Assembly: GCA_037176845.1 (NCBI GenBank)
Contig: JAYKXP010000079.1
Span: 186,001 to 250,000 of the forward strand
DNA: 64,000 nucleotides
Reading direction: 5' to 3'
Origin: Paramarasmius palmivorus
Taxonomy: Eukaryota; Basidiomycota; Agaricomycetes; Agaricales; Marasmiaceae
Shown here one piece after another: positions 21,836 through 32,703 of this stretch; within the stretch, counting starts at the first letter, position 1; every line of letters begins with the position of its first letter. The notes under the pieces were generated by a model, which made no database searches, had not been told where the DNA came from, and saw nothing but the letters and a program-made list of their open reading frames with translations. The position numbers and the translations under genes are program-made.

Positions 21836-23448
21836 CTAAGCATGAGGTGTCTTCTGCCAGTTGGCGTAGTACTCCTTGGGCCCTGACAAGTACCCAATCG
21901 CAATCAGCTTCAGTAGACTAAGGTATTGCGACAGACAGACATACCATGATAATGAGCGTTCAGGAGGGCATCCAGAATGGACTGTGGAGGAACTGGCGGC
22001 GGCTCATCTGTCATCTTCTGAGGCCCTTCTTCCAACAGCTTCCAAGCACCGCCGACATGCACGAACGGGTACAGTGCGCTATCTGCCAATGGCGGCGGCG
22101 GCGGCGGCATGGTAGGCACTGGATCCTCGCTATTTACGATACGGAACAGGTACTTTCCCCCACCAGCTTGGGTCAAGCTGTTGACGTACTGGAAGAAAGG
22201 CCCTGTGCAGACACGTGGAGCGGCGAGACTGTACATGTCACCAAAGCGGTACCTGGCAAATTCGGACTCGGCTTGACGACGCAAAAACTCGCCATATGCT
22301 AGTGTACAATAAGCACCGCCGAGGGAATGACCCTGGGATGGTAAGCAATCAGTGAATGAATCGAGAAGTTGGAGACATTCCTCACCGTGAAGTGCAGCAT
22401 AGCATTGCCACCGTGATCGTCGTAGGCCCTCTTCAATTGATCTAGCATGACCTCTGGCAAAAGAATAAGACTCGACACGAACACAAAATGGCAGAGCGCG
22501 TACCGAATGCAACCTGGTGACCCTCGGACGCGAAGCGGCCAAAGAGACCTTCGAAAAAGCCACCATGCATAGATGCACCCCAGGCTACTTCTGGAGGATT
22601 TGGAGCAACGGGCTCCCATTGCAGGTCTGTGTTTTGTTCTTTGGGATTGGCTGTTCCCTGAAGTTATGAATATGTCAACAAAAATCGAGGATATCGTCGA
22701 AAAAAGATACTTTGTATGTCACTCCCATGAAGGGCTTTTGTGTGTCATTACTAACAAACAAACCACAGAATGCACCGCTGCCGTCGAACGAAGTATCGTC
22801 CGGATTTTCTAATTGAAAATCTTATGCAATCGAAGTGAGCGAGCGTAACGGCAACATCACGAAGGACCTACCGCAGAGCTGAACAAATTTACAATCCAGA
22901 GCCTCGGCCTGGGTGTAAATGGGTCAAAAGTTGAAGAGAACCCTGTTTGTGGTCTACTCACCACTTTGTCAATATCGTCCTGAGCTTCCTTGATATGATT
23001 TGCTGCGGTGTCAAAGTCACCGTCACGAGCAGCTTTGATGGCCTTGACAATTTCGGTTTCTTTGCTATCAAATTCATTTATGGCGACGTCCTAGCAGTTT
23101 CGGAGATGGGACACTCACCGGAAATACACAGCTGTACTTTCGATGAAAGCGAAAAAAATCGTGTTCCAGTTGGGTGTATCGGGTGACTGGCTTGTGCATT
23201 CTATATAAGACGTTAGCCTTCAAACGGGTTATGGAGAAAAAGAGCATACGAGCATCCTTCGCAGCGCGGATAGCTTCTGGATGGTCATTGATCCACTGGA
23301 GAATATCTTCCAAAGTCACAACGTCCGAGTCCGGGTCTGAGTCGGTTGGCGTTTTGCCTGGCTTCTTATCACTTCGAGGTGAGAAGTGTGCAAGTTGACG
23401 AGCATGAGCATCACGGATGCCTTGAAGGACAGGTTGAGAGAGTAACAT
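21836..23448 (-). CDS. class 3 lipase-like alpha/beta hydrolase, copy 2
   Basis: Start ATG 23448 (MLLSQPVLQGIRDAHARQLA), stop at 21836 after EYYANWQKTPHA. Exon order equals that of the 16454-18050 gene. The catalytic Ser lies in GHSLGGAYCTLAYGEF, Asp in NSEDPVPTMPP and His in FVHVGGAW, so the triad is complete. Differences from copy 1 include an Asp/Ser-rich insertion (KTPTDSDPDSD) in the N-terminal region and four extra prolines before the His. The spliced exon before the elbow reads EVMLDQLKRAYDDHGGNAML. Same predicted role; no clear signal peptide. Confidence 0.85.
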
Positions 23449-24660
23449 GATGAAGATGAGTAAAAGTTATGCTTGAGAGCTGGTTTGCATTTCAGCCCCC
23501 TCTTGCCTGCTTTTATCCCCCAGCCTCTCCGGTAAGGATACTACGGTATCCGGTGAGTTCGCATCTACAGGTGATCATTGAAGGAATTCCATTCGCCGGA
23601 AGTAAGGTTGAACAGCAGGAATGTAGTCATTATCACCGAGTGAGATAGTCATAAGTTCTGATAAAGAGCCAGAGAAAGCGGGCCCCAGTCCGAACATAAG
23701 ACAATTTCGAGTGTACGTGGTGATAGTCACGACAGACCGAGCGAGGTGGCGGTTTTCCATGCTGGAAATCAGATTTGCCAGTGGACATCGTTACCTTATA
23801 ACTTGAACCTGTGACTGCCATAGACTTAATTAGGATTCAGAGCTCAGAGTAAGCAGCTGACGCTGTAATGCTGGTGACAGAACAAGTATCGAGATTTCAA
23901 GGTAGTATTGAGAAAAAGGGCCGACAGCCCTGGATTGGTACCGCTGGCATAGAGCGAGATTTTTTGAGCCAGTTTTCGAAAATTGAACGTCTGAGTGAGC
24001 ACGTAAAGTAAACAGGTGCTGCGGTCCCATGATTGAGCTGTAACACTGAACATTGAACAGATAGCACAGAAAGCTTACAGATACTAATAACACCGATGCG
24101 AATTATGTCGCACCTCCGCATGTTCTTTAACATCCTCTGTTGATTTTTCGGTTCGCAGTTGGAGGTATGGCTGGGTTAGAAGATGCTCATTGATAACTCC
24201 GCTGTTATTCTATGAGCATGTGTTGACGTCGAAGTCATGACAAGCTGACGAAGACAGGAATCTCACTACGGTATCAATTAGGTTCACCAAGCCGTAAACA
24301 AGCAAGGACCATACCCTTTGAGTTGGGAGGGGGGGCTCTCGATGCGAATGCGAGGATGCTTGATATGTCTTTTCATAGTTGCATATGTGAGGAGCGAAGT
24401 GCGCAAGAGAGTCCTGACCCAAGCCAGAGGCCTGAGGAAGGAGATCAACGCAGTCAATAAGAAAGCACTCCATTGCCAGCAATAAGGCCGCCTCTTAGTC
24501 AGCACCTGTCCCTATCGCGTCCTGATCACCAGGTTCACCTCTTCGACCATTCCGACAGGCACGATCAATGCCGCCTCAACGATACCGTCGGGTCACCCGT
24601 TGCGTTTGAGATAGGCAATACGAAAGCCTACACGCTCCTCCCGCAATCCATATCAAGCGA
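23449..24660. other. lipase copy 2 promoter and intergenic region
   Basis: Promoter side of the duplicated block up to about 24170. No gene supported in the remainder. Confidence 0.4.
23510..23516 (-). promoter_or_regulatory. TATA-like box of lipase copy 2
   Basis: Minus-strand ATAAAAG 62 bp before the start codon, matching lipase copy 1. Confidence 0.5.
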
Positions 24661-24830
24661 GCTGTCTGCCAAAGGATCCATCATGACATATTCAACAGCT
24701 GCTCCAGACGGAAATGGTTCCACTTCGACACGTTCGTCGCTCCTTTTCTAACTTTGTTTTTAATTGAACTGGATGCGACTCACAGGGACAGCTAACGCGA
24801 GGATGGCAGTGGAGACTCAAAATACACATC
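24661..24830 (+). pseudogene. decayed Tyr-rich small protein gene, copy 3
   Basis: CTGTCTGCCAAAGGATCC matches ATGTCTGGCAAAGGATAC of the intact exon 1 with the start codon lost. TGCTCCAGACGGAAATGG and CACGTTCGTCGCTCC match exon 2 and its donor. GAGGATGGCAGTGGAGAC and what follows matches exon 3. Deletions between these pieces destroy the frame. Confidence 0.6.
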
Positions 24831-25230
24831 GCTTAGCGAAAAAGTCTATCCTCAGTGCCCGAATAGAGGTGTGTCTTAGTGGGTTTGGTTTTGGTTTGGA
24901 TAGAGGGTTCTGAAGTTGACGGCGACATCTATAGTGTTACGTCGTTTTTCTGGATGTTTGGTCAATTTTGAGGGAAAGAATGTAAATCGTTATGAAGAGG
25001 AATTCATTTTGTCTCCTCTCCCCTGGTACCCACAGCCAGGTGCGTTGTTTCTTGTCTCTCTTTTTACGAATGGTATACTTACGTTTGACGATGACGACTG
25101 TATGTTCTACAAACAGGCGCACAACCGATATGTCCTCAGGAAGACCTATAGCAGCCAGACAAAGCCCAGCTCCTTCGTGTCGGACTACCACCATCATCAG
25201 TTACCTCCACCGTCTGCCACCGTCTGCCAC

Positions 25231-25575
25231 CGTCTGGCAAAGGGTCCTCTTCCACTTCCTGTGGTACCGACGACCAGGTATACTGGACCTCTTCGTTTTC
25301 TGCTATCATTATGCTGACGCGTCTACCAGGGACATCACTACTGCACCAGGGAAATCACTACTGCTCTTACGAATACGAGAATGGCTCCCACTCGTGCCAT
25401 CACTCCAACCCGTTCGTCTTCCTCTTCTCTCCTTTGACCTTTACTGACCAATCGAGACAGTGACGGCTTGTACTACTGAATGGGTCGACCTAACATAGCA
25501 ACGGCAAAGGCTCATCCACGTACACCTCTCCCGATGGGCGCCTAGCAGAAAGAGCGACAGGTGACTCGGAGTAGG
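25231..25575 (+). pseudogene. decayed Tyr-rich small protein gene, copy 4
   Basis: Collinear with 15787-16126, including the promoter side. TCTGGCAAAGGGTCC corresponds to exon 1 without the ATG. CATCACTACTGC and CACTCGTGCCATCAC correspond to exon 2, and TGACGGCTTGTACTACTGA shows a nonsense codon in exon 3. A 10-bp unit (CCACCGTCTG) is repeated three times at the lost start. Confidence 0.7.
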
Positions 25576-25887
25576 TATGTACTCGTATCTGTGCTTGCTA
25601 TCCAGGGACTGATCTCGACCTCGCTGGCTTCTAGATATTCTTCCATGACAAAACCCGTGTTACGTGTACGATACGAGTCTACTCGAGACTACTCGAGACC
25701 CGTGCATCACCCTCGGAAGATGCATTTTGCTTGAGCGCATCAACTTCGTGGATTGATGATCTTATCCGTTGAAGCTTGCCGGAGCCTCAAGGGCTTCAAG
25801 GGCTCTTAATAAATATCTTTGAACATTGAACGGTACATTCGTTCTACATATATCTTATCGCTTAAACCTCGGCACCATGGTCACAAC
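25576..25887. other. intergenic, nothing recognised
   Basis: Contains a short repeat (ACTACTCGAGACC-like) near 25680 and no supported gene. Confidence 0.4.
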
Positions 25888-27195
25888 TTAGATGGTCCCT
25901 GTATTCACTGCATTCCCCGCCGCATCCCAAATAGATTTTCGGAGAAAAACGATAACTATGAATAAGGTGGGATAGATGCTCTAGCGCGATGGATTAGACT
26001 ATATCTCGTTTGGATTCAGGTTCAGATACTCACGATAAAGTTCATCGCAAGGCCATCCAGGATGGCATTTATCAACGCCCATACAAAGTTTGCATCACGA
26101 AGGCGGTCGTCTACGAAGACTACTACACCAACAACGATCTAGGCCCGCTTCATTCACCAGGATCTCAGTTTTCGATATAGGATAAGAAAACGTACGAGTA
26201 TTCCTGTGTAAATTGTACCACTCTCAAGAATAAGCAAGAGTACTTTTTCGTGGCGAGCACTGTGGTTGCTTGCATCCAGGTATCCACGTACAGCCTTTCG
26301 GTGTAGCCTATACAATATCGTTGATCAGTACCAACTATGGTCAGAATCATCATTCCCGAAGACTTTCCAAGTATAGTAGCCTATGGATGCGTTTGTGGCC
26401 AGGTTTGTCGCAACCGAGAAACCAAATGTAATGTAACGGATGCTCATATCGGTAGCGGTATATGCTTGAACTTGATTGCTGATTCTTGAGATGGAAAGGC
26501 CTGAAGATACTATCACCCCCACTAGGTGTGCAATTAGCACAATTCGCACGGGCAGTAATGAAATTTAAACCAACCCGCTGTGCATCCAAGGAGTACGGCA
26601 GGGACATAGACCATTCTGTGCTTACGTCTCCATAGCACACAGGCCCTCCAGAATACAACGGTATCACCGATCAAGATCTATGTTGAGAGAGGTCAGAATG
26701 GCCAGCTGTATCGTAAGAGATAATGCGGCCTACATTTATATACACGGGAATAGCGAATCCAGCCTCTCCCAGAAAATCACCTTGAACAAATGCAGGAGAA
26801 TTATGACAATCTGAGATGAATAGTCCATCCATAATTGCACTTGCAGCCATACAGGCCATCATGTATGTCGACAGAATCATCGTGAAGAGAGTGGCCATGA
26901 GAGGAAAAGTTCTCGCTCTTGAAGATGAGCCATTTTGGCGCCTGTTGACGACTGTTAGAATATCATGATGGGTTAACCAATATCATGTCCAGCTACCTCA
27001 AAATTATTACGCAAATCCATTGAAGGACTAGTTGTGCACCTAAGGAAATGAGTAAGTTTTCTGTAAACAATATATTGTGGGCTTGCTCTAACCGTAAGGG
27101 ATAGCCATGACGAGAAGCCAGACGACATCAACGACGACCGCGCGACCTGGACCCAAGGGTGCCACCACAGAGTCACAAAAGTTAATGGATGCCAT
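25888..27195 (-). CDS. seven-transmembrane protein, paralogue B
   Basis: Start ATG 27195 (MASINFCDSVVAPLGPGRAV), first helix DVVWLLVMAIPYG, then AQLVLQWICVI after a short intron. Later exons give LFTMILSTYMMACMAASAIMD, ILIGDTVVFWRACVLWRRK, GVIVSSGLSISRISNQ, YITFGFSVATNLATNASIGY and HRKAVRGYLDASNHSARHEK. They continue with LLLILESGTIYTGILVR, VGVVVFVDDRL and a C-terminal VFLRKSIWDAAGN, stop 25888. It has the same exon plan and signature motifs as 28131-29691 and the dead copy at 45012. Predicted integral membrane, GPCR-like topology; ligand and partners unknown. Confidence 0.7.
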
Positions 27196-28130
27196 GAGAA
27201 CTCTGTCGTGCGGATTCGAATTGAGGCTTTATGACGGTCAGCGGCGGGTTAATCAGATCGTGGAACCGATGGTGACGGTTCACTGGAGACAGTTGCTTCC
27301 ATATACACGGGATCAGAATAGAAACATCACACTTCCGTATTCCCAGAATCTGAATGATGCCAGAGACACGATCAGAAAACAAGCCTGTTATTTTTGCGAT
27401 TTACTCACCGAGTTGCAATAGTACCACAGCTAACGACATCCTGCCGAATGCCAACACCGTTCGCAGCAAGGCATTTCAATTGTTTTAGTACTGTCCGAGA
27501 TGCGCCGGTAGCTAGGCCTGAAGCCTGTGGCCGCGGAAATCCAACAAGACTTTAGGGTATTGGAATGCGAGTATGCGACATACAAGAGCTATTAGTATGG
27601 TATTATTTACTGGAAATAGCGATGAACGAGAGGACCCACCTCTTGAGAATCCTGGCTGCAGTGTGATCTGCTGAGATCCTGTTCCTGTGCACCTTCGCGA
27701 CGCCATCTGCATCGAAATTCCATGCTAGAGGGTCCGATTGTTTGAATCTTGATGCATCGTCCTCAAAAATGCTGTTCAAATAGATGAGGTTTCTATCAAT
27801 AGTCAATGCACTCCACAAGTACAAAAACTTACCATTCAGTACCTCGGTTAATCACCGCGACTACTTCTTGGGTTCAGGGCGATGAAGATGAAGATGGATG
27901 CGGGCACGGGGACGATAGAACATCGTGGTAAAGCGCAAAGAAGTGAGCCGCCCTAATATCCAAGCAGGCGCTTATTGCCACAATGTTGGGTTGCTCACCA
28001 GATCATCACATCTCCTAGTTCCCATGAGAGGGCCTCCCTCGCATAGCAAAATCAGCAGTACTCAACACAGATATTGTATTCAACTCTTGAGATACAGTCA
28101 GAAAAGTACCTTCATAACTAGTCATAATTA
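27196..28130. other. intergenic between 7TM paralogues
   Basis: Splice-donor-like GTGAGTAAATCG (about 27405, minus) and GTAAGTTTTT (about 27832, minus) suggest a small spliced transcript or 5' UTR intron. I cannot assemble a protein. Confidence 0.35.
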
Positions 28131-29691
28131 TCAAACAGCCCTTTGGATGTCCAATACATTTCCCGACGCATCCCAAATAGACTTTCGCCAGAAAACGATG
28201 ACGATGAAGAAAGTTGGATAAATGCCCTGGTGATGGTTGAGACCGTAATCCTTCGAAGTAAGCATGCACACCGGGAATGGAAATTATTCCGCTCGAAGGA
28301 ACAGCCAAAAGAAATGGAATAGGTTAGCCAATAACTCAACTTGCTGGAGATATTCGGTGATATTATATTTTTCAGGTGAGGAAATTTCCCGATATGGAAG
28401 TTTCACCGAGATTATCGAGATTATTGGCAGTGATCGCTGAAGAATCCCAGCTCTTTTCAGTTTTGGCTTATAGACATTGGATATGCGCCATATCTACGCA
28501 GAATCCTTCCGAGCAGAATATTTTACACTTACGGTGTGATGCACACGTACCACAAAGCCCATCCCCATTGCATTGGTGATAGTACCCAACAAGTCCCATA
28601 TAAACGATGTGTCGCCAACGGAAGAGAACGCATATGTGGTTATACCGCCGAAAATCTAATGCATAGTATTATCAGTCAGTAAAGTGTCACTTAAACAAAT
28701 GAAAGAGCGCACGAGTATTGCCGTGTAGATGATCCCACTTTCTAGGACAAAGATCAGCGCCTTTTCGCACCGAGCTCTGTGGTTCCCCGTGTCAAGATAT
28801 CCACGTACAGCCTTGCGGTGCTGCCTATATAGCGAATGAGCATCACTTCCGACCTGGTCATCTGACGGAACTTACCAGGTAAAATAACCTATTGACGCGT
28901 TTGTGGAGATATTAGTGCCGACCGAGAGACCAAAGGTAAGATATTGCATGCAGATGCTCGTCCGATTGAGGATCGAAACCACCACCGCCGATATAGCACC
29001 CACTGTGTAGACTAATTCACATCGCAAACTCAAGGTGGCAAAAAACGAAAAACAAACCTGCGGTGCAGCAGAGCAGTATCCCAGGAATATATACCATCTT
29101 GCGTTTGTCTTTCCACAGGACCCAAGCTCTCCAAAATACAACTCCATCACCGACCAAGATCTAGGTACGAGAGATCAGACGAGAACCCAAATGTCGCAGA
29201 AAGAACTAAAGTACTTACATTCAAGTATTCGGTAGCGATTTCCACTATGTGATGCAGACTGGAGGCACCGGAACGCGAATAGGAAGTATGGTATCCTGAG
29301 ACTATCATCCCATCTAATACTGCCAAGGCAGCTGAAACAGCCAGTGCCACCGTTGATGAAACCATCGTCACGATAGTTGCTGCGAGAAGTAAAACTCTGG
29401 CTTGTGAAGTCGACGAGGTAGAGTTATGCTTTGGGCGCCTGTTACAAAGTATTAGTTGGAGAATAGAACCTATACAGATCCCCACTCACCACAAACCGAT
29501 AACACATATCCATTGAAGAATGAGCTGTGCACCTGAGGGTCCGATATATAGTCCATGTCAGGGAATCCAAGAACATCATGCGGCGAAGGGCACATACCAA
29601 ACGGAATCGCTAATGCTAGGACAGTGGACACGTCAGAAATGACCGCGCGTCCCAGCTCTGGTAGATTATCGTAACGACTTGGAGGCGGCAT
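28131..29691 (-). CDS. seven-transmembrane protein, paralogue C
   Basis: Start ATG 29691 (MPPPSRYDNLPELGRAV, then STVLALAIPFG). Exons give AQLILQWICVIGLW, RVLLLAATIVTMVSSTVALA, ILVGDGVVFWRAWVLWKDKR, YLTFGLSVGTNISTNASIGY and RQHRKAVRGYLDTGNHRARC. These are followed by LIFVLESGIIYTAILVR, FGGITTYAFSSVG, GIYPTFFIVIVFWRKSIWDA and a stop at 28131. The last intron (about 28550 to 28232) is roughly 320 bp, far longer than the 45-65 bp usual here, so it may hold an insertion. Otherwise intact. Same family and likely topology as paralogue B. Confidence 0.7.
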
Positions 29692-30591
29692 GAGTGTTTC
29701 AGATCCCCAGGTTTTGCGAGAAAGCGGGGTTTATTGATATTTATGAGCTGTAAAGCTGTAGTATGATGTTGTACCCATAGGCACTTCATCGAAAGAAGTT
29801 ACAGAAAGGTGTCGAGGTTGCCAAAAGAATCTCGGGTTGACACGGCTTCATGAACGAACGTGTGATGGAGAACGTCCTATACAGCATAAGGGCTCAGTAG
29901 ATTGTCGAAAAAGAGCAATGAGCCTCACTTTGTCCGACCAAAAAATGATACTGATGGCTATGCTGTTGTGGACCATGTTGAGGATTAGTGCTTCTCGATC
30001 CCACGATTCCAACCTCACGACTCCAGAAGGCCCTTATCGAGGAAGCGAGTATAGTAACGTTTGTGTTGCGTCCAGCAAGGTGGTGCCGAGAATAAGCTGT
30101 TCAAGATTAGCTCAAGAATCAGACTGAAATGAACATTAGGAGACGAAAGCCTACCTCAGTCCGTGAAAAAACCTCTACTCTTCTTGGTCCTCGTAGCGAG
30201 ACCAAACCACGGCTATCCTTTTCTTTTATCTTGTGGAGGGCGCGAGCTGGAGCGAGAGCCGTCAGAGGTCATCGTGGTAAATGGGAAAGCATGACTCACA
30301 GACTCACATGAGCGGCGTCTATATACCTTCCTTGCGTCCACCATGATCATCTCTTCGCCTGCTCCTCCCGCTGTTCTTCGCCACGATAACGAGTACGATG
30401 GACAACGCCATTCTGCGAGATGCGAACAGTGGCAGAACTCAAAGTCAAACCAAGCGTGACAGAGAATTACCAAGTCACGCGTTTGAATTTTGAAATTGAG
30501 GTTTGGGGGTACAAAAGTCTAGATGCTTCCTCACTTCTGTCTTTCAAACCACCACCACCTCCCTCTTGAGACGCAATCTGAATATCTGAAG
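29692..30591. other. intergenic, nothing recognised
   Basis: No supported gene. A TATA-like TACAAAAG lies about 85 bp upstream of the Tyr-rich gene at 30592. Confidence 0.4.
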
Positions 30592-30932
30592 ATGTCTGGC
30601 AAAGGATACAACTACAACGGCCATGGTACCAACAGCCAGGTATGTCTCCTTGTCATTCCTATTATTTACCCTTTCTTTACACCTTGGCTAGGGCAACCAC
30701 TACTGCTCCAGAGACTACGGAAACGGTTCCAACTCGTACCATTACTCCAACACGTTCGTCGCTTTTCGTTTTCTTATCTCGCCTTTGCTCGAACTGACAC
30801 GCGACCGACAGTGACGGCTCGTACTACTACGCCAATCCCAATGGCTCTACCTACTACAACGACGGCAATGGAAACTCGAAGTACACGTCTCCGAGTGGAC
30901 AGACCCATTCTAAGGGTTCGAACTCCAAGTAG
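30592..30932 (+). CDS. small Tyr/Ser/Gly/Asn-rich protein, intact copy 2
   Basis: Exons 30592-30639, 30692-30753 and 30812-30932 (48, 62 and 121 nt) splice to 76 residues: MSGKGYNYNGHGTNSQ, then GNHYCSRDYGNGSNSYHY, then GSYYYANPNGSTYYNDG, ending GQTHSKGSNSK. Exon 2 translates identically to that of the 15787 gene, while exon 3 has drifted at the C-terminus. That pattern suggests selection on the YHYSNTDGSYYY core. No signal peptide or membrane segment. Function unknown. Confidence 0.8.
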
Positions 30933-31756
30933 AGGTACGTCGTAGTCGTGTTTGGTGGACGATTCCAAAGCTGATAGGCGTCTAGTATTGGCATGATACA
31001 GCACATTCCCTACAACTCGTCTCATCGGGTTTCTGGGTTACTTCGTGGAGCTTCGAAGAAATGTATACTATCATGAAAGAAGAAGTTATTGTCTGTCATT
31101 TATCCTGTCCATGTCGCGAATGCTCGTACATGTCTAGATTGGTATCCCCGTCATTCTCTGTACTCGTCAAACCGATGTAGCAGACATTTCAACCCAGCAT
31201 TTTGCTCACTTGCGCTGATCCGAATTCCGAATAACCGTATCCGGGTCCTGCATATTCAACGAGCACTTCCGAATAGGAGCTCAGTGATCAATCGATGAAG
31301 GAATATCTGCACCGCGTACCATGGCCAATTTCGTGTATGTAGCCGAAGCCAGAACCCACTCGCGATGCTATGACTTACAGGGGCAGTCCTAGGTTATCGA
31401 AGTGAGTACATTTTCGGAGTGAAATCTAAGATACTGATCAAGGTATTCTCAGCCGAATTTTCCGCTCCAGTCGTTTCTGCTCCTTAGTGGGGAATCCAAG
31501 ACGCGCCCACACATACGGAACACGGAATACTCTCAATTCACCTCAGATGTCTGTGGAGACACTACGACAAAGACACGGCAAACTTGGCAGACACCTCCTT
31601 TTGCAAATCTTCAAAGAATTCCACTGGGATGACGCTATAACCTCAAAAAATCCATAAAAGCAAGCCTTTCACCGCTCAAATCCTCATCCCACATCCTCAG
31701 TGGTCTACTCAAGCATCTCAGGCCTCTTCCAGCGCCTCATCATCACTATCTTCGAC
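30933..31756. other. intergenic, nothing recognised
   Basis: No supported gene. CATAAAAG near 31652 is a plausible TATA element for the secreted protein downstream. Confidence 0.4.
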
Positions 31757-32173
31757 ATGCAATTCAAGGCTCTCATCGCTCTCATTGTTCCGGCCGTCGT
31801 CTTGGCCACTCCCGTTCCCGGTGGAGGAGGCTCTACCTCCGTCTGCAGCAGCGGTGGTGTCGTTGCCTGTAACAACGGCGGGGTTCTCAGTAGCGTGCTG
31901 AGCAGTGGATGGTATGTATGCTTCTTTCCAAGAACAAGCACCTACTGATCAATGATTCGGTCGATAGTTCCACCGGAAACGTTTACTGTTGCTTCAACTC
32001 CAACGACCAGGGTACACAGATTCCGTTCTTTTCCTTCTTCACGATATCGAGTACTGACTATCTTTCCAGCTGGCATCGTCAATATCGACAAGGGCAACTG
32101 TCAACAACAAAACTTTGGCATCGGAGAAGATGGTGGTATCCTTGAAGATCTTCTTGGGGAGTTGGGTCTTTGA
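31757..32173 (+). CDS. small secreted cysteine-rich protein
   Basis: Three exons (31757-31911, 31968-32011, 32070-32173) give 100 residues. MQFKALIALIVPAVVLATPVP is a clear signal peptide, with cleavage likely near Ala17. The mature part is Gly/Ser-rich with six cysteines: VC-x7-AC, then GCSTGNVYCC, then NCQQQ, ending in an acidic tail (EDGGILEDLLGELGL). The CSTGNVYCC segment recalls the first Cys cluster of class I hydrophobins, but the eight-Cys, two-CC pattern is not complete. I call it a small secreted protein rather than a hydrophobin. Secretion is inferred from the leader. Confidence 0.75.
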
Positions 32174-32703
32174 ACGGCGTTATGAAGCTACGAAACCAAA
32201 GGGAACATTGTTGCCACCGTGTACTATAACATTGACCCCAATTGTATACTATCGGTTATGATACTATCCCTGAGTTATTTGTTCGTCTGGCCTGCCTGAA
32301 TGATCCCTTGGCCGCTTGCACCCAGCGCTGAATCTACGGTGTTGAGCTCTTCGTGGTGTCGAATTGAAAGATTGAGGAATGGGTTACATAGAGCCTTTTG
32401 AGTTGCAGTCTGAGGAGCTGGTCATATCGACATCGTGTCCGCGAGGGAAAATTTACGTGTTCTCAACATTTTCTACCCAGCGCGTTCATCCTCCCATTCA
32501 CCCTTAAATAATTCTCAAGACCAACGCACCTTCATCCCAGAATGTTTCAACGAGTGGAGCGGGAATGGAAAGGAGGAGATTCACCGGAAATGAGTCAGGG
32601 AACGTTGAACAATTACTGGTAAAGGGGCGACCAGACCAGTGTTCTCGTTCTGCAACGACGTTATTTGGTATCTTTCATCGTCTTACGGTTGTTTACTATT
32701 GAA
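32174..32703. other. intergenic and 5' region of the trypsin-fold gene
   Basis: 32500-32700 is similar to 37030-37250, the matching region of the truncated paralogue, so the duplication includes the promoter. Confidence 0.45.

Larger units (their letters stand above)
21836..24170 (-). repeat. duplicated lipase block, copy B
   Basis: Direct repeat of 16454-18850; see that entry. Similarity fades beyond about 24170. Confidence 0.7.

Noticed and set aside
31757..32173. Hydrophobin call for the secreted protein
   Set aside because: Only one CC pair and six cysteines; the hydrophobin spacing is not met.
32665..32703. Upstream extension of the trypsin-fold protein
   Set aside because: No ATG in that frame and it reads through a GTGAGT...TCCAG intron shared by the paralogue.
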